Source: Bordetella parapertussis
GTDB taxonomy: Bacteria > Pseudomonadota > Gammaproteobacteria > Burkholderiales > Burkholderiaceae_B
NCBI GenBank assembly: GCA_945897365.1
Contig: CAMDFD010000001.1
Span: 62,001 to 126,000 of the forward strand
DNA: 64,000 nt
Reading direction: 5' to 3'
Shown: positions 42,827 to 51,393 of the stretch, one piece after another
Layout of the letters: every line of letters starts with the position of its first letter
Position numbering within the stretch: position 1 is the stretch's first letter
Program-made: the position numbers and the translations under genes
The notes under the pieces: model-generated
What the model saw: the letters and a program-made list of their open reading frames with translations, nothing else
The model's database searches: none
What the model was told of the DNA's origin: nothing

Positions 42827-43836
42827 TGGCGATGACGGTACGCATTGCGGGCAGACGCGTTGCGCTCTTGTCGGGCGGAATGTTTGTACTGTTTTGTCTG
42901 GCTTTGCTCTCGCTTCGTGCGGGGGCCGTGGATGTGTCATGGCCTGACTTTTTTGCGCTCATATTGGGGCGTGAAGCGGGTGATCCGTTATTGCAAACGG
43001 TGTTGTTTGAGTTACGTCTACCACGCGTGTTGTTCGCGATCATTGTGGGAGGAGCGCTTGCATTGAGCGGTGCCGTGATGCAGGCGCTGTTTCGCAATCC
43101 TCTTGCAGAGCCGACGCTGATCGGTATTTCGGCAGGAGCCTCGCTAGGCGCCGTGACTGCACTGCTTTTTGGGTTTGGGAGTGTGCTCGCGACGGGCCTT
43201 GCAGGCTTTACGGGGGCGACGCTTGCGACTGTCGCGGCTTATGTGGTCGGGCGCAGGACTCCTGGGGTTGCGGGTTTGTTGCTCGCGGGGATTGCGATCA
43301 ATGCGTTTGCGTTGAGTTTGGTGAGTTTACTCATCACCTTTGCGTCGGATACGCAATTTCGTAGTTTTGCGTTCTGGTCTCTAGGAAGCTTAACGCGTGC
43401 AAGTTGGTCGAGTTTAGTTTGGTTATTACCTTGGTCCGTGTTGCTGTCGCTTTGGCTCGTGCTGCGCTGGCGCGTGTTGAATGCGCTGTTGCTTGGCGAA
43501 CGAGAGGCGCAGCACCTTGGCTTTGATTTAAAACGTGTGCGTCTCGAACTCATTGTCACCATTTGTCTCTTGGTTGGACCGTTGGTTGCTGTCACGGGCG
43601 GCATTGCGTTCATCGGGCTTGTGATGCCTCACGTTGTACGTTTGTGGCTAGGTGCCGATCATCGCTTATTGTTGCCGATGTCATGGATCAGTGGCGCCGC
43701 TGCCTTACTGCTTGCCGATGGGTTGGCACGCATCGTCGTGATGCCCGCCGAAATACCGGTGGGTATCATCACGAGCCTTGTGGGGGGACCATTTTTTCTG
43801 TGGCTATTACTGGGTCGTCGCAGTCATGCGCGGTGA
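42826..43836 (+). CDS. FecCD-family ABC transporter permease (iron/cobalamin type), orphan
   Basis: A 336-residue permease with about ten membrane segments. LRLPRVLFAIIVGGALALSGAVMQALFRNPLAEP, given here in parts as LRLPRVLF and RNPLAEPTLIGISAGA, is the FecCD/BtuC signature, and GGIAFIGLVMPHVVR marks the ATPase-contact loop. It should import ferric siderophores, haem or cobalamin. I chose the ATG at 42826 (TAATG overlap) rather than the far upstream start inside the secreted-protein gene. No ATPase or recognisable binding protein follows; the next gene is ubiD on the other strand. Confidence 0.9.
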   Translation: MAMTVRIAGRRVALLSGGMFVLFCLALLSLRAGAVDVSWPDFFALILGREAGDPLLQTVLFELRLPRVLFAIIVGGALALSGAVMQALFRNPLAEPTLIGISAGASLGAVTALLFGFGSVLATGLAGFTGATLATVAAYVVGRRTPGVAGLLLAGIAINAFALSLVSLLITFASDTQFRSFAFWSLGSLTRASWSSLVWLLPWSVLLSLWLVLRWRVLNALLLGEREAQHLGFDLKRVRLELIVTICLLVGPLVAVTGGIAFIGLVMPHVVRLWLGADHRLLLPMSWISGAAALLLADGLARIVVMPAEIPVGIITSLVGGPFFLWLLLGRRSHAR

Positions 43837-43848
43837 AAATCTAGAGCA

Positions 43849-45393
43849 TTAAAGACCCAGAGAGCCCCAAATCGCATCGACACGCGCCTTGGTCGCGGCA
43901 TCCATGGCAATCGGTTTGCCCCATTCTCGCTGCGTTTCGCCTGGCCATTTATTGGTCGCATCCATCCCCATTTTTCCGCCCAGTCCTGAAACAGGAGAGG
44001 CAAAGTCCAGATAGTCGATGGGTGTGTTTTCAACCAGCAAAGTATCTCTGACGGGATCCATCCGCGTCGTCATCGCCCAAACGACTTCTTTCCAGTCGCG
44101 CGGATTGATGTCTAGATCGACCACCACGATGAATTTGGTATACATGAATTGCCTGAGCAAACTCCATAACCCAAACATGACGCGCTTGGCATGTCCCGGA
44201 TATTGTTTGCGAATCGACACGACGGCGAGTCGATAGCTGCAACCCTCGGGTGGCAGATAAAAATCGACGATCTCGGGAAGTTGGCGACGCAAGATAGGCA
44301 CAAAGACCTCGTTCAACGCGACGCCGAGGACGGCAGGCTCATCAGGTGGCTTGCCGGTATAGGTGGAGTGATAAATAGGATTGCGTCGCATGGTGATGCG
44401 ATCGACGGTAAAGACGGGAAACCAGTCTTGTTCGTTGTAATAACCGGTGTGGTCGCCATAGGGCCCTTCCAGGGCTAATTCGTAGCCGGAAGAAGGGGGT
44501 GGATTGACGCCTTCAGGCACGACGGGTTTGATCGCGCGTGGATCACTACTCGGGAGTAGATGGCCTTCTAGGATGATCTCCGCGGTAGCGGGTACGGAGA
44601 TGTCGCTACCGATCGCGGAGGTGACTTCTGTACGTCCGCCTCTGAGCAAGCCTGCAAACTGATATTCGGATAGCGAGTCAGGGACTGGAGTCACCGCACC
44701 TAAGGTGGTGGCAGGGTCGGCGCCCAGGGCCACGGCGATCGGAAAGGGTGTACCGGGGTGCGCGAGCGCGTGGTCTCGAAAGTCGAGTGCGCCGCCGCGA
44801 TGGGAGAGCCAACGCATGATGAGCTTATTACGGCCGAGGACTTGTTGACGATAAATACCCAAGTTTTGCCGACGCGCGTTGGGCCCGCGTGTGATGACAA
44901 GACCCCAGGTCAACAAGGGGGCCACATCGCCTGGCCAGCAGGTTTGAATCGGGAGTTTGGCCAAGTCGACATCGTTGCCTTCCCAGACGATTTCCTGACA
45001 GGGCGCTCCGCGAACGTTCTTTGGGCTCATATCCCAGAGGGCGGCCTTGAGCATCGATACTTTGGCAAGTGCGTCTTTAAAGCCTTTGGGAGCCTCGGGC
45101 TCGCGCAGGCTTGCTAACAGCTCTCCAATGTCACGCAGCGCCGTGGTGTCTGCCGCCCCCATGCCTTGAGCGACCCGCGTGGGAGTGCCAAACAAGTTGG
45201 TGAGAACCGGCATGTCACTTTTTTTACCGTCGTGCATGGCGTGTTGAAAAATCAGGGCTGGTCCTTCAGCTTTAAGGACGCGATCTGAGATTTCGGTCAT
45301 TTCAAGAAAACTTGATACGGGCGTGTCAATGCGCTTGAGGTCGTTATTTTTCTCAAGTTGTGAGATGAAGTCTCTCAGGTCTTTGTATTTCAA
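43849..45393 (-). CDS. ubiD: 4-hydroxy-3-polyprenylbenzoate decarboxylase UbiD
   Basis: A 514-residue prenyl-FMN-dependent decarboxylase of ubiquinone synthesis. LRDFISQLEKNNDLKRID opens the family, and NLGIYRQQVLGRNKLIMRW with ALGADPAT follows. The prFMN-making partner UbiX is not in the window. Its start lies 27 bases after the aminotransferase stop on the same strand, so the two may be co-transcribed. Confidence 0.95.
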   Translation of the reverse strand: MKYKDLRDFISQLEKNNDLKRIDTPVSSFLEMTEISDRVLKAEGPALIFQHAMHDGKKSDMPVLTNLFGTPTRVAQGMGAADTTALRDIGELLASLREPEAPKGFKDALAKVSMLKAALWDMSPKNVRGAPCQEIVWEGNDVDLAKLPIQTCWPGDVAPLLTWGLVITRGPNARRQNLGIYRQQVLGRNKLIMRWLSHRGGALDFRDHALAHPGTPFPIAVALGADPATTLGAVTPVPDSLSEYQFAGLLRGGRTEVTSAIGSDISVPATAEIILEGHLLPSSDPRAIKPVVPEGVNPPPSSGYELALEGPYGDHTGYYNEQDWFPVFTVDRITMRRNPIYHSTYTGKPPDEPAVLGVALNEVFVPILRRQLPEIVDFYLPPEGCSYRLAVVSIRKQYPGHAKRVMFGLWSLLRQFMYTKFIVVVDLDINPRDWKEVVWAMTTRMDPVRDTLLVENTPIDYLDFASPVSGLGGKMGMDATNKWPGETQREWGKPIAMDAATKARVDAIWGSLGL

Positions 45394-45419
45394 GGTGTGC
45401 TTCCTGGTTTGCTTCTTGG

Positions 45420-46577
45420 TTAACCGAGATAGGTTTTGATTCGATGCATGGCTTCTTGCAGTCGTTCAAGGTTGGTGGTGTAGGCAAAACGCATAGTGTT
45501 CGCAGCATGGGCTGGACCGAAATCAAGTCCGGGAACAGCGGCGACGCGCGCACTGTGCAAAAGCGCTTGTGAAAATGCGCTGCTGTCTTGCGAATGCGCT
45601 GAAATATCAGCATAGACGTAAAACGCGCCATCGGGTTTGACAGGCACGCTGATATTGAGTGCTTCGAGCGCAGGCACAATAAAGTCCCGTCTGGTGCGAA
45701 ACGCTTCGCGGCGTTCTTCGTATAAAACGAGTGTTTCAGGCTCAAAACATGCGAGCGCACCGTGTTGCGCGAGAGTGGGCGCACAAATGGCTAGACTGGC
45801 CGCCATTTTTTCAATGGGTGCAACAAGGTGAGGTGGCACGATCATCCAGCCAAGACGCCAACCCGTCATGTTGAAATATTTGGAAAAGCTATTGAGGATG
45901 ATCACGTCGTCATCCAAGCTCAACGCAGACTGTCGTAGGCCATCGTAAGACAGGCTGAGATAGATTTCATCCATCATGACAAAACCTTGACGCGCGCGCA
46001 CTTCTTTAAAAATACGGGCGAGTTCGTCTCTTTCGATTGACGTGCCCGTCGGATTGCTCGGTGAGGCAATCAGGACCCCGCGGGTCTTTGGACCCCAATG
46101 GTGCGCAATATCCCGGGCGGAGAGTTGAAAGCGCGATGCAGCCGTGGTGGGAATGAGTTTGGTTGTGCCACCCGCAGAGCCAACAAAATTACGGTTGGGC
46201 GGATAGCAAGGGTCGGGCATGAGGACTTCGTCGCCTGGATTGACAAGCGCCATGGCTGCAAGCAAAAGTGCGCCACTTGCTCCGGAGGTGACGATCACTC
46301 GGCTCGGATCGACGGACGCACCGAGTTGAGTGGCGTAGAATCGAGCAATCGCTTCACGCAACTCTGTTAGACCGGCTGGAGGACAATAGCCACTTTTGCC
46401 GCTGCGTGCGGCTTGTGTCATGGCTGTCACAACGGCCGGCGCTGCGGTAAAGTCTGGTTCTCCAACACCAAGGCTGATCACGTCGATACCGGAACGTGTA
46501 AGCGCCGAGGCTTCTTTTAGAAGTTCGACCGCGTGAAATGTGACTGTATCGTGGGTGCGTGCTGCAAGTGCCGTCAT
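45420..46577 (-). CDS. Class I/II pyridoxal-phosphate aminotransferase
   Basis: A 385-residue fold-type I enzyme. The PLP lysine is in LNSFSKYFNMTGWRLGWM, and SNPTGTSI and FVMMDEIYLSL hold the asparagine and aspartate contacts. It resembles AspC/AlaA-like aminotransferases acting on aspartate, alanine or aromatic substrates; the exact substrate is not readable. It is divergent from the FAD-oxidase-like gene with only 32 bases between the two starts. Confidence 0.88.
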   Translation of the reverse strand: MTALAARTHDTVTFHAVELLKEASALTRSGIDVISLGVGEPDFTAAPAVVTAMTQAARSGKSGYCPPAGLTELREAIARFYATQLGASVDPSRVIVTSGASGALLLAAMALVNPGDEVLMPDPCYPPNRNFVGSAGGTTKLIPTTAASRFQLSARDIAHHWGPKTRGVLIASPSNPTGTSIERDELARIFKEVRARQGFVMMDEIYLSLSYDGLRQSALSLDDDVIILNSFSKYFNMTGWRLGWMIVPPHLVAPIEKMAASLAICAPTLAQHGALACFEPETLVLYEERREAFRTRRDFIVPALEALNISVPVKPDGAFYVYADISAHSQDSSAFSQALLHSARVAAVPGLDFGPAHAANTMRFAYTTNLERLQEAMHRIKTYLG

Positions 46578-46609
46578 CGTGCCATTCTCCCTCTAGGAGC
46601 AGAATTGTA

Positions 46610-47548
46610 GTGGTTACTCAACCTTCTCGAAGGGCTTTTCTGACTGGACGCAGAACGTCTGCGACGCCTTGGGGGCAATTTTGTGCCAGGCTTTCGCGTA
46701 CGTGCGTGGGTTCGGTGAGCTGGGATCAAGAGGATCAGAGCACTCAGGCATGGCTTAAGCCTGCTCGGCCGGTTGATGTGATACATGCGCAGGCCTTATG
46801 CCGTGAGTTTGGGGTCCAACTCATCCTGTTGAACGCTGACGCCAACCCGGACCCAGGGCGTCCGATCTTGTGGGTCGATTCTCGTGCCGAATGGGCTCAG
46901 TTGGAGCTTGTCGATGCCGCTGCCGGGTTATGGCGAGCGGATGCCGGGGTGACACTCTGGTCGTTACACCAACAGGGTGTGGGTATTTTTTCTGATACTT
47001 TCGATGTCACGCATGCGCATCAAACTGTTGCGCAGTGGTTTGCCAGTCCCTTCGAGGGCCGTCTCATGCACAGTGGGATTGCGCAGGCCGAGGTGTTGCT
47101 TGCGGATGGCACGCTTGAAATGCTCGGACCCTTTGGCGCCTCGGGAATCAGACCCCTTAAAAGCTTGTCGTTACAAAAGAAAATTCCTAGCCTATTCGAG
47201 CTGGCGCAATCTCCCCAGGCCGCGTTATGTGCGCAATATGAAAATTGGCCTTTGCGTTATCGTCTGGATGGCTTGATGCCGCAATCTGGCGATTCGCTGA
47301 ATTTGGCTTGGTTGTTTCAAGGCCATGGTGGTAGTCTTGCATGGTTGCAGGCCTTATGGTTGCAAATACCTACGCCCGCTTCGATGGTGAACGATACCTT
47401 GCCATCTTTACAAGACGCGGTCGATCCTGCCACGGTCAGGCAGTCTGCACTTGAACTTGATCAATCCATCAAACAGACCCTGGATCCAACGGGGGTATTT
47501 GGTCGGGCTCTTCCCGCAAAAGGGCTAGAATCCAACCCACTCACTTGA
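46610..47548 (+). CDS. FAD-binding oxidase-like protein (GlcE-related)
   Basis: A 312-residue protein from GTG at 46610, preceded by AGGAG. Similarity to glycolate-oxidase subunit GlcE is suggested by GRLMHSGIAQAEVLLADGTLEMLGPFG and a C-terminal DPTGVFGRALP, as in the C-terminal part of flavin-dependent hydroxy-acid oxidases. The classic FAD-binding glycine-rich PCMH segment is not obvious, so it may not bind FAD. The start SRRAFLTGRR looks like a twin-arginine motif but is not followed by a hydrophobic core, so export is doubtful. Function uncertain. Confidence 0.5.
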   Translation: MVTQPSRRAFLTGRRTSATPWGQFCARLSRTCVGSVSWDQEDQSTQAWLKPARPVDVIHAQALCREFGVQLILLNADANPDPGRPILWVDSRAEWAQLELVDAAAGLWRADAGVTLWSLHQQGVGIFSDTFDVTHAHQTVAQWFASPFEGRLMHSGIAQAEVLLADGTLEMLGPFGASGIRPLKSLSLQKKIPSLFELAQSPQAALCAQYENWPLRYRLDGLMPQSGDSLNLAWLFQGHGGSLAWLQALWLQIPTPASMVNDTLPSLQDAVDPATVRQSALELDQSIKQTLDPTGVFGRALPAKGLESNPLT

Positions 47549-47571
47549 CCTGATAAAGGGCCATTACAGAT

Positions 47572-49887
47572 ATGGAAAAGACTTTTCGCCAAGCCGCTCT
47601 TGATTACCATGAGCAGGGTCGTCCCGGCAAAATCTCGATTGCGCCGACCAAGATGCTCTCTAATCAGCGGGATCTTGCCTTGGCGTATTCGCCAGGCGTG
47701 GCGGCAGCATGCGAAGAGATTGTGACGGACCCTGCCAATGCGTTTCGTTACACCGCGCGTGGCAACTTGGTCGGTGTGATCACAAACGGCACGGCGGTGC
47801 TGGGTCTGGGCAATATCGGTGCGCTGGCCTCCAAGCCTGTGATGGAAGGCAAGGCGGTATTGTTTAAAAAGTTTGCCGGTATCGATGTGTTCGATATTGA
47901 AATTAATGAACAGGATCCCGACAAGCTTGTCGAGATCATCGCGAGCCTAGAGCCGACGTTTGGGGGCATCAATCTCGAAGACATCAAGGCGCCCGAGTGC
48001 TTTACGGTCGAGCGTAAGTTACGTGAGCGCATGCGCATCCCGGTTTTTCATGATGATCAGCATGGCACGGCGATTTGCGTGTCGGCGGCCTTTATCAATG
48101 GCTTGAAAGTTGTCGGCAAGGAGATCGCCGAAGTCAAAGTTGTGGTGTCGGGGGCAGGAGCTGCGGCCCTCGCGTGTCTGGATTTGATGGTCGATCTCGG
48201 GTTGCCACTTAAAAATATTTGGGTCTCCGATATCGAAGGTGTGGTTTACGAAGGACGCACGGCTCTGATGGACCCTGATAAGGCGCGTTTTGCCCAAAAA
48301 ACCGACGCGCGTATATTGGCCGACATTATTGCTGAGGCAGATGTGTTTCTTGGTTTGTCCGCGGGTGGTGTGCTCAAGCCGGAGATGGTCAAGGTGATGG
48401 CCAAGCGCCCGCTGATTTTGGCGCTGGCCAATCCCAATCCAGAAATCCTCCCAGCCGAGGCGCATGCGGTGCGTGATGACATTGTGATGGCCACCGGACG
48501 TTCCGATTATCCAAATCAGGTCAACAACGTTTTGTGTTTTCCCTATATTTTCCGTGGTGCCTTGGATGTGGGCGCCACCACGATCACGCGTGAAATGGAA
48601 AAGGCCGCGGTGATTGCGATCTGCGATCTGGCCCAAGAAGAGCAAAGCGAAGTGGTCGCGGCCGCTTATGGCGCTTATGACGTTTCGTTCGGTCCTAAAT
48701 CTTTTATTCCCAAGCCTTTCGATCCACGCTTGATTGTGCGCATCGCTCCTGCGGTCGCCAAGGCGGCGATGGAGTGTGGTGTGGCGAAAAGACCGATCGC
48801 CGATCTCGATGCCTACGTCGAACAACTCGAGCAGTTCGTATACCGCTCTGGCGCGTTCATGCGCCCGTTGTTCTCCGCGGCGAAAGCGCTCGTGCGCTCC
48901 GGCGCCAAGGCGCGGATTGTTTTCACTGAAGGCGAAGATGAGCGTGTGCTGCGCGCTGTGCAGGTGATCGTTGACGAAAAACTCGCTAAGCCTATTTTGG
49001 TGGGCCGCCCTTCGGTGCTGGCTGATCGCATTACAAAATTTGGTTTGCGTTTACGCCTAGGCGAAGATGTCGAAGTCACCAACCCAGAGTTTGATGAGCG
49101 CTTTCATCAATATTGGACTGCGTACTGGGAAAAAATGTGTCGTCACGGTGTGACCAAAGAAATGGCCCGTATCGAAATGCGTCGTCGTTTGACGTTGATC
49201 GGTGCGACCATGTTGCGCTTGGGTGACGCGGACGGCATGATTTGCGGAACGGTCAGTGGCTATGCAGATCATTTGCGTTATGTCGATCAGGTCATCGGCA
49301 AGCGTCCTGGAGCGGCAACGTATGCTGCAATGAATATTTTATTGTTGCCAGAGCAAACCTTGGCTTTAGTTGATACACATGTCAACGATGATCCTACCGC
49401 CGAACAAATTGCAGAGTTCACGATTGCGGCGGCTGATCAAATGCGTCGTCTCAATGTGATTCCCAAAGTTGCCTTGCTGTCGCGTTCTAATTTTGGTTCT
49501 GGTAGTTCTGAGTCTGGCAGTAAGATGCAAAAGGCGCTCGAATTAATTCGTGCGCAGCAGCCTGACCTTGAAATTGATGGTGAGATGCACGGTGATTGTG
49601 CGTTGAACGAAGCGTTGCGTTTGAAAATACTCCCCTCGTCTACACTCAAAGGCGCGGCTAACTTGCTGGTTTGTCCAAATGTAGACTCCGGTAATATTGC
49701 CTACAATCTTCTCAAAACCGCAGCAGGTGGTAATGTCGCTGTTGGGCCGTTTTTGTTGGGAGCCAATGCGCCTGTGCATATTCTGACAACGAGCGCGACA
49801 GTGCGCCGTATCGTGAATATGACTGCGCTCACGGTGGTGGAGGCCAATGATCCACGTTATGAGGACCTACAAAAGAAATTGCTGTAA
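47572..49887 (+). CDS. maeB: NADP-dependent malic enzyme with phosphotransacetylase-like domain (MaeB)
   Basis: A 771-residue two-domain protein. Residues 1 to about 425 form the malic enzyme: LAYSPGVAAACEEI, GTAVLGLGNIGALASKPV, FHDDQHGTAI and the nucleotide site VVVSGAGAAALACLDL. Residues about 435-771 are a phosphotransacetylase-like domain (IVFTEGEDERVLRAVQ, LLCNP-like tail VCPNVDSGNIAYNLLK) that in MaeB lacks activity and regulates the enzyme. It decarboxylates malate to pyruvate and makes NADPH. Length matches MaeB. Confidence 0.95.
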   Translation: MEKTFRQAALDYHEQGRPGKISIAPTKMLSNQRDLALAYSPGVAAACEEIVTDPANAFRYTARGNLVGVITNGTAVLGLGNIGALASKPVMEGKAVLFKKFAGIDVFDIEINEQDPDKLVEIIASLEPTFGGINLEDIKAPECFTVERKLRERMRIPVFHDDQHGTAICVSAAFINGLKVVGKEIAEVKVVVSGAGAAALACLDLMVDLGLPLKNIWVSDIEGVVYEGRTALMDPDKARFAQKTDARILADIIAEADVFLGLSAGGVLKPEMVKVMAKRPLILALANPNPEILPAEAHAVRDDIVMATGRSDYPNQVNNVLCFPYIFRGALDVGATTITREMEKAAVIAICDLAQEEQSEVVAAAYGAYDVSFGPKSFIPKPFDPRLIVRIAPAVAKAAMECGVAKRPIADLDAYVEQLEQFVYRSGAFMRPLFSAAKALVRSGAKARIVFTEGEDERVLRAVQVIVDEKLAKPILVGRPSVLADRITKFGLRLRLGEDVEVTNPEFDERFHQYWTAYWEKMCRHGVTKEMARIEMRRRLTLIGATMLRLGDADGMICGTVSGYADHLRYVDQVIGKRPGAATYAAMNILLLPEQTLALVDTHVNDDPTAEQIAEFTIAAADQMRRLNVIPKVALLSRSNFGSGSSESGSKMQKALELIRAQQPDLEIDGEMHGDCALNEALRLKILPSSTLKGAANLLVCPNVDSGNIAYNLLKTAAGGNVAVGPFLLGANAPVHILTTSATVRRIVNMTALTVVEANDPRYEDLQKKLL

Positions 49888-50054
49888 ATTTCCTCTTGCG
49901 CCGCATCATTTTGCCGTAAAGAATTGTTTTATTTTCGTGACTGTTTGTGATATTTCCAGTATAAAAACTTTACGATCATAAAAATAGATTCATTCAGTTA
50001 TTTTGCTGTGATGGAGTCATCCAATAGAGTGGCCTGCTTGAAGGAGCCATTAGT

Positions 50055-50522
50055 ATGGGTAAAACACTTGAGCCAAAACTGCGGCAGCTCATAAAGCGCG
50101 GCGGAGACTTTGACCCTCAGAGTGGACAGGATGTGGTCGCTGCCGCAGCCAAAGAGGCAGGGCTTGCATGGTTCGCGGCTGATTGCGATAAAGCGCGCAG
50201 CCGTTCGGCTGTATTTCGCGCCATCGTCAAGGCCGTTGATTATCCGCAATTTTTTGGCGCTAATTTTGATGGGTTGTATGACTGCCTGTGCGACACGCTG
50301 CTTGATCAAAAAGAAGGCGGTTTCGTCCTGGTTTTAAATAATCTTCACTCCGCTGATCCGGCGATTGTCTCGGATGGAGAGCAGTTTTTGCAGATTTTGA
50401 ATGACGCGGTAGAGTTCGCGCGTGAGAATGGCCGAGTTTTTATATTTGGCATTCATCATGCGGGCAAGCATCCCGATGCGATGCCCGGCGTTGTGAACGC
50501 CTGGAGTGATGCGCCGGCCTGA
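50055..50522 (+). CDS. Barstar family protein
   Basis: A 155-residue protein whose core, from about residue 38, is barstar-like: FAADCDKARSRSAVFRAI, then DYPQFFGANFDGLYDCLCD, the signature that pairs with barnase-type RNases, and FVLVLNNLH. No barnase-like or other toxin gene lies beside it. Single barstar-like genes are common in Burkholderiales; they may counter RNases from neighbours or serve another role. A GGAGCC site lies near the ATG. It lies 167 bases after maeB behind an AT-rich leader with its own probable promoter. Confidence 0.85.
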   Translation: MGKTLEPKLRQLIKRGGDFDPQSGQDVVAAAAKEAGLAWFAADCDKARSRSAVFRAIVKAVDYPQFFGANFDGLYDCLCDTLLDQKEGGFVLVLNNLHSADPAIVSDGEQFLQILNDAVEFARENGRVFIFGIHHAGKHPDAMPGVVNAWSDAPA

Positions 50523-50550
50523 TTAGAGAGCCTGGCTCATTGTTCATACG

Positions 50551-51291
50551 TTACCAGCGTAACAAGGCAGTCGCTGCGGCGACCAGGGCAAGGCCTGCGG
50601 TCTCTGTGCGCAGGACGCGCGCGCCAAAGCGAATCGATTGAGTATGGTTGCGCTCGCAGCTTTGAACTTCCTCGGGACTCCAGCCGCCTTCAGGACCCAC
50701 CAGAAAGGTGAGCGCACGTTCAGTTTTGGCCTGACACAAAGGATTTAAAAGTTTTGTTTCTAGGTCTTCGCGGGCGTTGGGGTCACACAACAGACGCTCT
50801 CCGATTGCACGAGCGCCCAAGGCTTCTTCGAGCGTTTGCGGGGGTGAAATTTGCATCAGCCGATTGCGGCCACACTGCTCAGAGGCTGACTCGATAATCC
50901 CTGACCAGTGTGCCAAGCGCTTTTCAAGTCTGGGACCCGAGAGCTTGAGGATGCTCCGGTGGGCGCTGATAGGAACGATACGACTCACGCCGAGCTCAAC
51001 TGCTTTTTCGATCACCCAATCCATTTTGTCACCGGACGGCAGCCCCTGGAACAGGCAGAGCTCACCCGCCAGTTCGTTCTCTTTTGGATGAAGGTCGCCC
51101 AGCGTCACACAGGCGATTTTCCCTTGAAAATCAAGTGTTCCTGGGAGTTCGCCGCCGCGGCCATCAAACAAAATGAGGGTGCTGCCCGCTTCGAGTCTAC
51201 GGACTCTGATATGGTGGGCGACCGACGCAGGAAGGGTCAAGGTTTGTCGGGCCGAAAGGGGTTCTGGGCAATAAAAGCGGGGGTCAGCCAT
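50551..51291 (-). CDS. rsmE: 16S rRNA (uracil-1498-N3)-methyltransferase RsmE
   Basis: A 246-residue SPOUT methyltransferase. The open frame runs far upstream, but the family start is MADPRFYCPE at 51291. An N-terminal PUA-like part is followed by the knotted SAM site FLVGPEGGWSPEEV and a C-terminal LRTETAGLALVAAAT, both diagnostic. It methylates U1498 of 16S rRNA. It is divergent from tkt across about 100 bases. Confidence 0.95.
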   Translation of the reverse strand: MADPRFYCPEPLSARQTLTLPASVAHHIRVRRLEAGSTLILFDGRGGELPGTLDFQGKIACVTLGDLHPKENELAGELCLFQGLPSGDKMDWVIEKAVELGVSRIVPISAHRSILKLSGPRLEKRLAHWSGIIESASEQCGRNRLMQISPPQTLEEALGARAIGERLLCDPNAREDLETKLLNPLCQAKTERALTFLVGPEGGWSPEEVQSCERNHTQSIRFGARVLRTETAGLALVAAATALLRW

Positions 51292-51393
51292 GCAGGGTGC
51301 TCGGTTGTGTCTTGGTGGATGTACGGGTGCTAAACTCCTACGTTTTGTAACCCATTTTTCTGATCCCGTGAGTACCCGGCCGGGACCCATCGC

